DNA of 64,000 bases from Streptomyces durmitorensis (GCF_023498005.1 NZ_CP097289.1:7006001-7070000), one strand, 5' to 3'. Positions 26,607 through 35,284 are shown, numbered from the stretch's first letter. The notes: generated from the sequence alone by a model not told the origin. A program made the numbers and translations.

Positions 26607-29600
26607 GTGAGCGAGGTGGTGAACGTGATGGTGGGGGCTTCCGCGGCTACGGCTAGGGCTACGGCTAGGGCTGCAGTCGTCGGCGTCGCCGCCGCCGCGC
26701 CTTCTGCCGGGCGGGTCGGCGAGCCCGTACGCTCCGAGCTCGTCCGCTCCTGTGCCGCCGTCTTCCTACCGGCCGAGGTGCCGAGGGAGGGGCGGGTCGC
26801 GTTCTGGGCGCCGGAGGGGAAACTCCCTGGTGAGGGCGAGTCTCCGGGGGAGGGTGAGCTTTCCGGCGGGCGCGGGGTGCCCGGCGGGGGTGAGCTTTCC
26901 GGCGGACGCGGGGTGCCCGGCGGGGGCGAGCTGCCCGGGGAGGGTGAGCTTCCGCGCGGGCGCGGGGTGCCCGGCGAGGGTCAGCTTCCCGGAGGCCGCG
27001 GGGTGCCGGGCGAGGGTGCGCTCCCCGGCGAGGGTGAGCTCCGCAGCGGGGGTGAGCTGCCCAGCGAGGGTCAGCTTCCGCGCGGGCGCGGGGTGCTCGG
27101 CGAGGGTGAGCTCTCCGGCGGACGCGGGGTGCCCGGCGAGGGGCAGCTTCCCGGAGGCCGCGGGGTGCCCGGAGAGGGTGAGCTCCCCGGTGAGGGTGAG
27201 CTCCCCGGCGAGGGTCAGCTTCAGCGCGGGCGCGGGGTGCCCGGCGAGGGGCAGCTTCCCGGCGGATGCGGAGTGCCCGGCGAGGGTGCGCTCCCCGGCG
27301 AGGGTGTGCTCCCCGGTGAGGGTGAGCTCCGCAGCGGGGGTGAGCTGCCCGGGGAGGGGCAGCTTCAGCGCGGGCGCGGGGTGCCCGGCGAGGGTGAGCT
27401 TTCCGGCGGGCGCGGGGTGCTCGGCGAGGGGCAGCTTCCCGGCGGATGCGGAGTGCCCGGCGAGGGTGCGCTCCCCGGCGAGGGTGAGCTCCGCAGCGGG
27501 GGTGAGCTGCCCAGCGAGGGTGAGCGCCCCGGCGCCCGCGGGGTGCCAGGTGGACGCGGGTCGGCAGGCGACGGCGTGCCCACCGGCGCGCGCGGGGTGC
27601 CCGGTGCCGTCGAGGGGGAGATCGCCGTCGTGCGCCCCCACGGCAAGGGCGTCCGCACGCGTACCGTCCCCGCACTGATCCTGCCGGTGGCCGAGGCCGC
27701 CGCGCTCCTGCTGCGCCCCGGGCCCGCGCACCCCGCCGTGGCGTGCTGGGCCGCCGCGGCCCGGCACGCCCTGCACCTGGCCGCGCGGGGCAGGCTGCTG
27801 CCCGGCCTGACCGGCGGCGACCTGGACGCGTGGCGGGCCGGTCCGCTGGACGCCGCCGACGTCACGCAGCTGCGGGCGATCGCCGCCGCGCTGCCGGCCG
27901 AGGCGCACGCCGTACCGCTGCCCGGCAGCAAGCCCCTCCTGCTCCCCGAGCCGCTCGCCCTCGTCAGGGCCTTCGTCGACGCGGTGGTGGACACCCTGCC
28001 GCGTACGCCCGCGGCGGCGCACGCGGTCGGCGCGCCCTTCGCGGCGCGGGAGCCGCAGCGGCTGCCGGCTGCGCGGGAGTGGGCCGCGGAGGTGGCGGCC
28101 GGGATGGACGCGGGGGTGCGGGTGTCGCTGCGGCTCGACCTGCAGGCGCACGAGGTGTTCGACGGTGCGTCGGCCGATGCACCCGAGGTACCTGATGTGT
28201 CTGATGCTGACTCCCGCGGTCAGGCGGGCGGCCCCCGCGAGAGCGTGGCGAGCCCGGCGGCGGCCGTAGTCCAGGTGCACAGCCTCGCCGACCCCACCCT
28301 CGTGGCGGACGCGTCCCAACTCTGGGCAGGCGCCGACCACTTCGGCCCCCGCGCCCGCGTCGACACGCTGCTCGCGGTGCGCCGCGCGGCCCGCGTATGG
28401 CCGCCGCTGACCCGCCTCCTTGAGCGCCCGCGACCCGACGTACTGCCGCTGAGTGAGGGGGAGTTGTACGAACTCCTCGGCACGGCGGCGACCAGGCTCG
28501 GCGCGGCGGGCGTGGCCGTGCACTGGCCCAGGGAGCTGACCCGCGGGCTGACCGCGACGGCCGTCGTACGCCCCGCGCCCGGCACGGCGGCCGACAACTT
28601 CGACTTCTTCAAGACCGAGCAACTGCTGGAATTCCGCTGGCAGCTGGCGCTGGGACCCGGCGACGGTAAAGGCGAAGGCGAAGGTGAGGGGGCCGGTGGC
28701 CCCCTCACCGAGGCGGAGATGGACATCCTGGCGGAGGCGCACCGCCCGGTCGTGCGCCTCCGTGACCAATGGGTCTTGGTCGACCCCGAACTCGTACGCA
28801 AGGCGCGCAAGCGGGATCTGGGCCTCCTGGACCCGGTGGACGCGCTGTCCGTCGCGCTGACCGGGGCGGCGGAGGTGGAGGGCGAGCGGGTCGAGGCGGT
28901 GCCGGTCGGCGCCCTGGCCAGGATGCGGGAACGCCTGACCGACGACCTGCGCCCGGTGGCCCAGCCCCCCGCTCTCGCGGCGACCCTCCGCGACTACCAG
29001 CTCCGGGGCCTGGCCTGGCTCGACCGCATGACATCGCTGGGCCTGGGCGGCTGCCTCGCCGACGACATGGGCCTCGGCAAGACGGTCACCCTGATCGCCC
29101 TCCATCTGCACCGGGCCCGCCCCGAGCCGACCCTGGTGGTCTGCCCGGCGTCGCTGCTCGGCAACTGGCAGCGGGAGATCGAGCGGTTCGCGCCAGGGGT
29201 GCCGGTGCGCCGCTTCCACGGCACGGGCCGAAGCCTCGACGGCGACCTGAAGGGCGGCTTCGTCCTGACGACGTACGGAACGATGCGTACGAGTGCGTCC
29301 GAACTGGCGGGCCAGGCCTGGGGTCTGGTGGTGGCGGACGAGGCGCAGCACGTCAAGAACCCGCACGCGGCGACGGCGAAGGCGCTGCGCACGATCCCCT
29401 CCCAGGCGAGGGTGGCGCTCACCGGCACCCCGGTCGAGAACAACCTCTCCGAACTCTGGGCCTTGCTGGACTGGACGACGCCGGGCCTGCTCGGCCCGCT
29501 CAAGTCGTTCCGCGCACGCCACGCCCGCCTGGTGGAGGGCGGCGAGTTCGCGGAGAACGACGAGGCGATGGAGCGCCTCGCCCGCCTGGTCCGCCCCTTC

Positions 29601-30392
29601 CTCCTGCGCCGCAAGAAGTCCGACCCGGGCATCGCCCCGGAACTCCCCCCGAAGACGGAGACGGACCACCCGGTCACGCTCACCCGCGAACAGGCGTCGC
29701 TCTACGAGGCGGTCGTACGCGAGACGCTCGCCCGCATCGAGGCCTCGGAGGGCATCGCGCGCAGGGGTCTGGTCATGAAGCTCCTCATGGCGCTGAAGCA
29801 GATCTGCAACCACCCGGCGCAGTACTTGAAGGACGGCGAGATCACGACGCGCGCGGGCCGCTCGCGCTCGGGGAAACTCGAACTCCTCGACGAACTCCTG
29901 GACACGATCCTGGCGGAGGACGGCGCGGTCCTGATCTTCACGCAGTACGTGGAGATGGCACGCCTCCTCGAGTCGCACCTGTCGCGGCGCGGCATCGGCA
30001 CCCAACTCCTGCACGGGGGTACGCCGGTTCCGCGCAGGGAGGAGATGGTGGACCGCTTCCAGTCGGGTGAGGCCCCGGTATTCCTCCTCTCCCTGAAGGC
30101 GGCGGGCACGGGCCTGAACCTCACCCGGGCGGGCCACGTCATCCACTACGACCGCTGGTGGAACCCGGCGGTGGAGGAGCAGGCCACGGACCGCGCCTAC
30201 CGCATCGGCCAGACGCAGCCGGTCCAGGTCCACCGCCTCATCGCGGAGGGCACGGTGGAGGACCGCATCGCCGAACTCCTGGCGGCGAAGCAGGCGTTGG
30301 CGGACGCGGTGCTCGGCGGCGGCGAGGCGGCACTGACGGAACTCACGGATGTGGAGCTGGCGGACCTGGTGTCGTTGCGGAGGGTGTCGTGA
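26607..30392 (+). CDS. SNF2-family helicase with a giant hexapeptide-repeat insertion
   Basis: This 1261-residue protein is a SWI2/SNF2 ATPase. The head (VRSELVRSCAAVFLPAEVPR) and the region from about residue 330 (GEIAVVRPHGKGVRTRTVPA) are ordinary for the streptomycete family. Between them, about residues 72-317, lie roughly 40 hexapeptide repeats (GELPGE, RGVPGE, GQLPGG). The motor follows: DDMGLGKT near residue 819, DEAQH near 911, TGTPVENN, then helicase C with GTGLNLTRAGHVIHYDRWWN and QATDRAYRIGQTQ. It moves along duplex DNA in an ATP-dependent way. The GTG start is one of several in a row. Its stop overlaps the SWIM gene start (GTGA), a common partnership. Confidence 0.93.
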   Translation: MSEVVNVMVGASAATARATARAAVVGVAAAAPSAGRVGEPVRSELVRSCAAVFLPAEVPREGRVAFWAPEGKLPGEGESPGEGELSGGRGVPGGGELSGGRGVPGGGELPGEGELPRGRGVPGEGQLPGGRGVPGEGALPGEGELRSGGELPSEGQLPRGRGVLGEGELSGGRGVPGEGQLPGGRGVPGEGELPGEGELPGEGQLQRGRGVPGEGQLPGGCGVPGEGALPGEGVLPGEGELRSGGELPGEGQLQRGRGVPGEGELSGGRGVLGEGQLPGGCGVPGEGALPGEGELRSGGELPSEGERPGARGVPGGRGSAGDGVPTGARGVPGAVEGEIAVVRPHGKGVRTRTVPALILPVAEAAALLLRPGPAHPAVACWAAAARHALHLAARGRLLPGLTGGDLDAWRAGPLDAADVTQLRAIAAALPAEAHAVPLPGSKPLLLPEPLALVRAFVDAVVDTLPRTPAAAHAVGAPFAAREPQRLPAAREWAAEVAAGMDAGVRVSLRLDLQAHEVFDGASADAPEVPDVSDADSRGQAGGPRESVASPAAAVVQVHSLADPTLVADASQLWAGADHFGPRARVDTLLAVRRAARVWPPLTRLLERPRPDVLPLSEGELYELLGTAATRLGAAGVAVHWPRELTRGLTATAVVRPAPGTAADNFDFFKTEQLLEFRWQLALGPGDGKGEGEGEGAGGPLTEAEMDILAEAHRPVVRLRDQWVLVDPELVRKARKRDLGLLDPVDALSVALTGAAEVEGERVEAVPVGALARMRERLTDDLRPVAQPPALAATLRDYQLRGLAWLDRMTSLGLGGCLADDMGLGKTVTLIALHLHRARPEPTLVVCPASLLGNWQREIERFAPGVPVRRFHGTGRSLDGDLKGGFVLTTYGTMRTSASELAGQAWGLVVADEAQHVKNPHAATAKALRTIPSQARVALTGTPVENNLSELWALLDWTTPGLLGPLKSFRARHARLVEGGEFAENDEAMERLARLVRPFLLRRKKSDPGIAPELPPKTETDHPVTLTREQASLYEAVVRETLARIEASEGIARRGLVMKLLMALKQICNHPAQYLKDGEITTRAGRSRSGKLELLDELLDTILAEDGAVLIFTQYVEMARLLESHLSRRGIGTQLLHGGTPVPRREEMVDRFQSGEAPVFLLSLKAAGTGLNLTRAGHVIHYDRWWNPAVEEQATDRAYRIGQTQPVQVHRLIAEGTVEDRIAELLAAKQALADAVLGGGEAALTELTDVELADLVSLRRVS
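26822..27556. repeat. 18-bp minisatellite inside the SNF2 gene
   Basis: About 40 variants of an 18-base unit (for example GGTGAGCTCCCCGGCGAG) run head to tail and in frame. A higher-order block with GALPGEGELRSGGELP occurs three times, showing block duplication after the short repeat arose. The minus strand and the other frames also stay open, because the unit length is divisible by three and stop-poor. Confidence 0.92.
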
Positions 30393-31741
30393 GGGGCGGG
30401 GGACGCGGCTCGGGCGGCGCCGGCCGCACCGGTATGCCCCCCGCGGGCCGGGGCGCCAGCCGAACCGGAATGACCCCCGCGGGCCGGGGCGCCAGCCGCG
30501 TCTTCCCTCCACTTCCTCAACACCCCAACCCCCAGGCGCCGTTCGCGACCTCCTGGTGGGGCAACGCGTGGATCGGCGCGTTGGAGGGGACATCGCTCGA
30601 CGCGGGTCGCCTCGCGCGGGGGCGGGCCTACGCCCGTGAGGGCCACGTCGACACGATCACGGTCGCGCCGGGCCGCATCGTGGCGTACGTACACGGCAGT
30701 CGCCCCCGCCCCTACCGCGCAGAGATCCGCATGCGCACGCTCACACCGGAGGACTGGGACAACTTCCTGGACGCGGTGGCCACGGAACCCGCCCACATCG
30801 CGGCGCTCCTGGACAAGGACATGCCGCACGCGCTGGTGGACGCTGCGGAACGAGCCGGGGTCCAACTGCTCCCCGGACCGGGCGACTTGGTCCCGTCCTG
30901 CACTTGCCCGGACCACGGCCGCCCCTGCAAGCACGCGGCAGCGCTCACCTACCAGACGGCCAGGCTGCTGGACGCGGACCCCTTCGTACTCCTCCTCCTG
31001 CGAGGCGGAGACGAACAGGCGCTCCTCGACGAACTGGCCCAGCGCAACGCACACCAGGCGGCCCGCGAACAGTCCGCCACGGCACAGGGCGAGACCGCCG
31101 AGGCGCTCCCCGGCACCCTGGCCCGAGACGTCCTGGCCACGGAGTACCGCCCACCGCTGCCACCCCCACTCGCACCGCCGCCGCACCCGGGCGAACCGCC
31201 ACTCCTGCCCTCCCTCCCGGGCGCCCCCAACCCCACATCCCTGGAGTTCCTGGCCACGGACACGGCGAACCGGGCCCACGCGTACTTGACCACCGGCGCG
31301 GACCCCTTCTCCACGGCCGACCCCTGGCACGACGCGGTCCGCCTGGCGGCATCGCACCCAGGCCTGACGGGCCGCCGCAGCTTCAGCCGTCAATTCGCCG
31401 AACTGGCAAGGTCGGTGGACCGCACCCCCACGGACCTCGCCCGCGCGGCAGCGGCCTGGCGCCAGGGCGGAGAGGAGGGCCTGTCAGTCCTGGAATCCCC
31501 CTGGGACCCCCCGGCGGGCCCCTTCGACCGAGCGAGAGGCGCCCTGATCACGGCAGACCTCCCCCGCATGACGATCCACCACAACCACCTCACGAACGCC
31601 TCCGGCTCCCTGCAACTGCGATACGGGAGAGACGGCCGCTGGTACCCGTACCGGAGCGAGGCGGGGCGGGACGAGTGGTGGCCGGAGGGGGAGGCGGATG
31701 TGGATCCGGTGGGGGCGGTGGCGGGGATGATCGGGTCCTGA
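30389..31741 (+). CDS. SWIM zinc-finger protein
   Basis: This protein of about 450 residues starts at a GTG overlapping the SNF2 stop. A Gly/Arg-rich head contains a 12-residue duplication (RTGMPPAGRGAS then RTGMTPAGRGAS). FATSWWGNAWIGALEG then opens the conserved domain, and CTCPDHGRPCKHAAAL gives the CxCx(n)CxH SWIM zinc ligands near residues 170-185. SWIM domains bind DNA or proteins, and this family sits next to SNF2 helicases in many actinobacteria. A joint role in DNA remodelling or repair is inferred from that pairing. The C-terminus (RYGRDGRWYPYRSEAGRDEW) is also family-typical. Confidence 0.9.
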   Translation: MRGGGRGSGGAGRTGMPPAGRGASRTGMTPAGRGASRVFPPLPQHPNPQAPFATSWWGNAWIGALEGTSLDAGRLARGRAYAREGHVDTITVAPGRIVAYVHGSRPRPYRAEIRMRTLTPEDWDNFLDAVATEPAHIAALLDKDMPHALVDAAERAGVQLLPGPGDLVPSCTCPDHGRPCKHAAALTYQTARLLDADPFVLLLLRGGDEQALLDELAQRNAHQAAREQSATAQGETAEALPGTLARDVLATEYRPPLPPPLAPPPHPGEPPLLPSLPGAPNPTSLEFLATDTANRAHAYLTTGADPFSTADPWHDAVRLAASHPGLTGRRSFSRQFAELARSVDRTPTDLARAAAAWRQGGEEGLSVLESPWDPPAGPFDRARGALITADLPRMTIHHNHLTNASGSLQLRYGRDGRWYPYRSEAGRDEWWPEGEADVDPVGAVAGMIGS

Positions 31742-31799
31742 CCGCCAGGAGGCCCGCCCGTCACCGCCCCGGACGTCGTGGCCCTGCAACGTTCGGGCG

Positions 31800-32591
31800 T
31801 CAGGCGAACGGGTCGTACGGCTTCGGCCAGGCGAGTGCCTTCGCGAAGGCGTTCCTGACCGTGTCGAGGCACTCCCGCGCGGAGGGGAGATGGCCCGTCT
31901 GGTGGGCGAGTTGGGGCTCCCAGTCCATGTCCGGCAGCGCGCTGAACATGTGCGGCGCGGGAGCCGTGCCCGTCGCCATGCGCACGAGTTCCGCCGCCTC
32001 GGCGCTGAACGAGCCCGAACGTGCCAGTGCCGCCAGGTCGAAGAGGTCGCGGGGTGCGTGGCGGTCGCAGTACGCGGATACCTTCATGGCGACGAACGCC
32101 GCCAGCGTCGGAACCCGCAGTGTGGCGGGGCCTGGGACGTCGCGGTAGCGCAGCTCGACACCGCGCCGCTCGGTGGGCCAGCGCTTCCAGTCGGAGTGGC
32201 CGGTGTTCGTGTCGAGGAGCTGGACGCGCAGACGCAGGCCGTCGCCGGTCACCAGCTGGGCGGGATCCACCCCGCGGACACCGGTGAGCGCGGGCTCCCA
32301 CTGCGAACGCGGGAACTCACGCCGGAGCGAGCGGGGGATGCGGGAGTCGAGGGCTTCGGCGACCGCCGGGCGGTCGTCCGTGAAGAGGTCGATGTCCTCG
32401 GACAGCCGGCCGCCGGCCGCCGCCGTCGTGAGGTGCGTACGCGAGAGTGCCGTACCTCCGAAGAACACGACCGGCAGATCCAGCGAGGCCAGTGCCCACA
32501 GCACATGGCTGATCAGGTGGTCGCGCCGCACCTGCTGCTCGGCGGCATCGTACTCCGCGCCGATGCGCGCGAGATCAGTTCGGTCCAGCAT
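31800..32591 (-). CDS. AbiEii/AbiGii-type nucleotidyltransferase toxin
   Basis: This 263-residue protein has a nucleotidyltransferase core: FFGGTALSRTHL, then GGRLSEDIDLFTDDRP, whose DxD residues would bind metal. VPTLAAFVAMKVSAYCDRHAPRDLFDLAAL is the AbiEii C-terminal signature. Family toxins modify RNA (tRNA acceptor ends in related members) to halt growth, and the AbiE pair acts in phage abortive infection. The start overlaps the end of the upstream antitoxin gene by 17 bases, with a good GAGGGGGA ribosome site. The toxin should be neutralised, and the operon repressed, by the neighbour. Confidence 0.9.
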   Translation of the reverse strand: MLDRTDLARIGAEYDAAEQQVRRDHLISHVLWALASLDLPVVFFGGTALSRTHLTTAAAGGRLSEDIDLFTDDRPAVAEALDSRIPRSLRREFPRSQWEPALTGVRGVDPAQLVTGDGLRLRVQLLDTNTGHSDWKRWPTERRGVELRYRDVPGPATLRVPTLAAFVAMKVSAYCDRHAPRDLFDLAALARSGSFSAEAAELVRMATGTAPAPHMFSALPDMDWEPQLAHQTGHLPSARECLDTVRNAFAKALAWPKPYDPFA

Positions 32592-33237
32592 CCGGGTCCC
32601 CCTCGATCAGGTGCCGCGCCCGCTTCAGCGCGGCCGTCTTGCGCTGCCCGGCCGCCAGCTCGGTCAGCAGATCGGTGTCGGCGCGCAGCCAGAGCGCGCG
32701 GAGTGCTTCGGTGATCGCGTCGGGCGGCAGGCCGCCCAGCGCAGGGCGGGCGGCGAGGTCCAGCAGGGTCTGCTCAGGTGTGGTCACCCACCCGGGAGTC
32801 ACCTCGGTCTCGATCCGCTCCAGGTCGAGGACGGTCATGTCCCTGCGGACGAAGACGACCTGCCCGACATCCGTCTCCAGCGGCGGGCGCTGCTTGGGCA
32901 CGGCGATGAACGTGACGGCGATCTCGCGCGGAACGGCCCCGAACTGGCGGGCGGCGCCGACGCCCATCAGAGCCGCACCGTCCTGGCCGTAGTCGGCCTG
33001 CCCGATGCCGAGACCCACCGCGTGGAGGTCGGGGCGCCAGGTGTCGTCGCCGAGATGACGGCCGGGTACGAGGAGGTAATAGCCGGTGGCCAGACGCCGC
33101 GCTGCCCCGTTCTTGACGAGGCGCGCCATCTCGGGGCGGGGGTGGGCGTAGACGTCGGCGGCGTCCTTGGGGCGCAGGACGAGGTTCGTCCTGCGGGCCA
33201 GCTCGGGCGGAAGGCCGACCGCCGTCCTCTTCGTCAT
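32575..33237 (-). CDS. AbiEi-family antitoxin / transcriptional repressor
   Basis: This protein of about 220 residues has an N-terminal winged-helix region (DAADVYAHPRPEMARLVKNG, then AARRLATGYYLLVP) typical of the AbiEi antitoxin domain. A C-terminal domain follows (FIAVPKQRPPLETDVGQVVF, VTTPEQTLLDLAARPALGG). In type IV toxin-antitoxin systems it counteracts the toxin without tight complex formation and represses its own promoter. I start at the third of closely spaced starts (MTKRTAVG), which has AGGTGG at the right distance; GTG at 33246 is possible. It is transcribed first and overlaps the toxin gene. The region just upstream is A/T-rich and likely holds promoter and operator. Confidence 0.86.
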   Translation of the reverse strand: MTKRTAVGLPPELARRTNLVLRPKDAADVYAHPRPEMARLVKNGAARRLATGYYLLVPGRHLGDDTWRPDLHAVGLGIGQADYGQDGAALMGVGAARQFGAVPREIAVTFIAVPKQRPPLETDVGQVVFVRRDMTVLDLERIETEVTPGWVTTPEQTLLDLAARPALGGLPPDAITEALRALWLRADTDLLTELAAGQRKTAALKRARHLIEGDPDAGPN

Positions 33238-33256
33238 CATTACCACCTACGCAGGG

Positions 33257-33766
33257 TTAAAGCCTACGCTCATCGTAATGTTTGGCGGAGGCACCCGCGA
33301 GATGAGCCAGCAGATCGTCCCCCGCCGGATAGGGGCGCTCCTCGGGGAGGAGGCTCTCGGCGGCCGTGAGGTCGTTCTCGCGTACGAGGGCGTGGATGGC
33401 CCTGGCCCGCTCGGTGACGTCCGTGATCGAGACCGTCCACTCGTCGGCGTAGCGACGCGCGGCGTCGCCCGTCAGGCCCAGCTGGAGGGAGCGGTGCGGG
33501 AGGGGGTTCAGGTGCAGGTCGCGCTCCGGGTCCCACTGGACCCGGGTCGGGGCCTGCTTCAACTCCCGCTTCCAGGCGGCCTGGTCGGCGTGCACCCCGT
33601 GGGCGTAGTGCGAGAGGCAAGCACGGCGAAGGGCCCACTCGAAGCCCTCGCGGGTGATCTCCACCGCCAGGACGGTCTCCTGCCCCTCCTTCGTGGCCCA
33701 GCCGCAGCGGTACATCATCCACAGGAAGGACGGCTTGATCCATGTCAAGCCGTGCTCACAAACCAT
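33257..33766 (-). pseudogene. C-terminal fragment of a split DUF4291 gene
   Basis: An open frame of 169 codons encodes, from codon 8, LTWIKPSFLWMMYRCGW followed by TKEGQETVLAVEITREGFEW. RRACLSHYAHGVHADQAAWK and WDPERDLHLNPLPHRSLQLG follow. This is the conserved C-terminal two thirds of DUF4291 proteins. The first seven codons come from foreign DNA. The missing N-terminal third, ending RDRMTWI, lies in the same orientation at 40432-40656. The ATG at 33766 could allow a truncated protein, but no convincing ribosome site precedes it. The function of DUF4291 is unknown. Confidence 0.85.
33736..33747. repeat. left junction repeat (attL-like)
   Basis: TGATCCATGTCA matches the right junction in 11 of 12 bases. 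It is centred in a perfect inverted repeat, CGGCTTGA-tccatg-TCAAGCCG (33731-33752), the layout of a recombinase core site with a 6-base centre. Confidence 0.65.
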
Positions 33767-33774
33767 TTGTGGGG

Positions 33775-33797
33775 CAGGCCGGATTCACACCGGCCTG
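33775..33797. terminator. hairpin just inside the left junction
   Basis: CAGGCCGG pairs perfectly with CCGGCCTG around a 7-base loop (ATTCACA). It may insulate the element or be part of a recombinase arm site. There is no T-tract. Confidence 0.5.
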
Positions 33798-34171
33798 TGT
33801 TCCATAGAGACAGATTGCTACTCGTGGCAATGGCAATGGCTGACCAGAGGGAGAAATCCGGCGGCTCGGCACTCGGAGTAGTTACCGCGGAAGATTCGCC
33901 ATGCGGACCGGAGTGAGGCAGCCCTCGTCCCGGGACAGTAGGACGCGCGCGCACGCGCACGTGGATCGAGCAGGAGGAGCAGCGCGAGGCCGAACAGATC
34001 CGCGGCGAGCAGGCCCGACACGTGAGTGGAACTTGACCCCCGACGGCTCCTTGGGCCGGCGTCCAGACTGAGTGTGATTCTTTCGCCCCCGAGCGCAATC
34101 GGAGACCCTCAAGTGACGCGGGGAAGGCGGACGGTCAGGACAATGCTCACTTCCTAGAGCAGACTGTCGCA
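33798..34171. other. gene-poor left end of the insertion
   Basis: About 370 bases hold no convincing complete gene. One plus-strand frame (33917-34036) ends in a charged stretch, WIEQEEQREAEQIRGEQARH, before a stop. It has no usable start codon, so it may be the tail of a deleted gene. Otherwise I see nothing here. Confidence 0.4.
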
Positions 34172-34702
34172 ATGCAGATGACCGAGTCGTACGCGGCCAC
34201 AGTGGCGGCCGTCGTACCCGTGCTTTGGCTAGTGGGTGTCGTCGAGCAACACCAGCTCGCAAAGGCCTTCGCTCAGAGGTCCCGAGAGCTCCAAGACATG
34301 GTTGCTGATCACCGCCGGACGATTGCTGCCGTAGGCGAGGGGGCTACCGTCGCCCAACTTCAAGCGGCCATGGAAAGTCTGAAGTTGGCCCCACCCGATC
34401 GCGACGCAAAGATCAAGAACTTTGCCAGTGCTGCTTGGGCGATCGCAATCGGCGTGCTCCTCCCAGCGGAGGCGGCGGCGCTGACCTGGCTCGCTGATCC
34501 CTCAAGGGGGCCCCAAGAGCTGTGGGCTACGTACTGCTGGTGGGCGACCATGACGGGTTTCCTAGCAGTTGGATCAGTCCCGCTCGTGATGGCGCTCTGG
34601 ACGGACCGTCAGGCCACTAGGGGAATGCGTGCCGACACTATGGAAATTCGCGAGCTCAGAAGGCAATTACTGCGAGACTTCGAGAACCGCATCACGTACT
34701 AA
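34172..34702 (+). CDS. hypothetical membrane protein with helical linker
   Basis: This 176-residue protein has an N-terminal membrane segment (about 6-24, YAATVAAVVPVLWLVGVVE). A charged helical stretch follows (about 25-75, possibly a short coiled coil). Two further hydrophobic segments lie near 85-105 and 118-142, and a basic cytoplasmic tail ends RQLLRDFENRITY. I do not recognise the family. Codon 166 is TTA, the codon read by the developmentally controlled bldA tRNA. Base composition is lower in G/C than the flanking chromosome. The stop overlaps the start of a 33-codon frame (TAATG), suggesting a two-gene unit. Confidence 0.65.
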   Translation: MQMTESYAATVAAVVPVLWLVGVVEQHQLAKAFAQRSRELQDMVADHRRTIAAVGEGATVAQLQAAMESLKLAPPDRDAKIKNFASAAWAIAIGVLLPAEAAALTWLADPSRGPQELWATYCWWATMTGFLAVGSVPLVMALWTDRQATRGMRADTMEIRELRRQLLRDFENRITY

Positions 34703-34803
34703 TGGAGCGTGCCGACACGGCACGAACTCCGGAAGAGGTGGAGGAGATCGAGCGTCTCTTGAGAGAAATCGATGGCCGTTCCGTTGACGACCCACCGCAG
34801 TAG
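34702..34803 (+). CDS. 33-residue acidic peptide, overlapping the upstream gene
   Basis: The ATG shares one base with the upstream TAA (TAATG), a classic termination-reinitiation arrangement. The peptide is rich in Glu, Asp and Arg (TPEEVEEIERLLREIDG) and should form a single amphipathic helix. No homologue is known to me. The overlap and clean helix argue for a real gene, but length alone cannot prove it. Confidence 0.5.
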   Translation: MERADTARTPEEVEEIERLLREIDGRSVDDPPQ

Positions 34804-35284
34804 GAAGCACTCTCCAAAGAGGAGATCTGAGCAACGGGTGGCTGCACCCCGAACATGGATGTCACCACGCTGACGCTCCCACCGGTTGCGGCTTCGGCCC
34901 CAGCGTGAACAACGTGAGGGTCCGCCCGGTCGTGGCGTGTGACGACTCGGCCGTGGATCGTGAACAACAACGTCTGCGCCCTCGTGAACCCCCGCAGCCG
35001 CCTTGGCCCGAGTGGTAGCCGGGGCCACGCCCTAGTCGACCGGCTTTGCCTGTAGGGCGTGTCTCGTACGTCCTGTTCAACGACATCGCCTGGCAACTCC
35101 CTTCGCTAGAGCTGGGGTTGAGCGCGGGGCAAACTTACTGTCGGTGGTGGATCTGGAAACACCGTTGCAGGAGCCTAGCGGTGCGGCTGCGGGTGAATCA
35201 GCAAACGTCTACCTGAACAAGTGCTGGAGATAGGAGAACTACGCTCGGAGTGCGATTGGCCGATGAGAGCGATGCCATCACGAT
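34804..35284. other. 480-bp intergenic region within the insertion
   Basis: No frame shows coherent protein features; the minus-strand frames here are compositional noise. The stretch AGGGCGTGTCTCGTACG near 35053-35069 recalls terminal repeats of some IS5-like elements in streptomycetes. I found no matching partner, so no insertion sequence is called. The promoter of the M4-like gene should lie near the right end. Confidence 0.35.

Noticed and set aside
26822..27556. Repeat tract considered as a CRISPR array
   Set aside because: The units are contiguous 18-mers in a reading frame with no spacers, and no cas genes are nearby.
26766..30593. Long minus-strand open frame of 1275 codons opposite the SNF2 gene
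   Set aside because: It is open only because of high G+C and the 18-bp repeat. The plus strand carries complete helicase motifs, and the minus translation has no recognisable domain.
33760..33800. GGATTCACACC hairpin considered as the T-arm of a tRNA at the junction
   Set aside because: No acceptor stem, anticodon arm or TTCGA T-loop can be formed around it; it is a plain hairpin.
35040..35080. GGCGTGTCTCGTA stretch considered as an insertion-sequence end
   Set aside because: No inverted partner, target duplication or transposase frame was found within the region.
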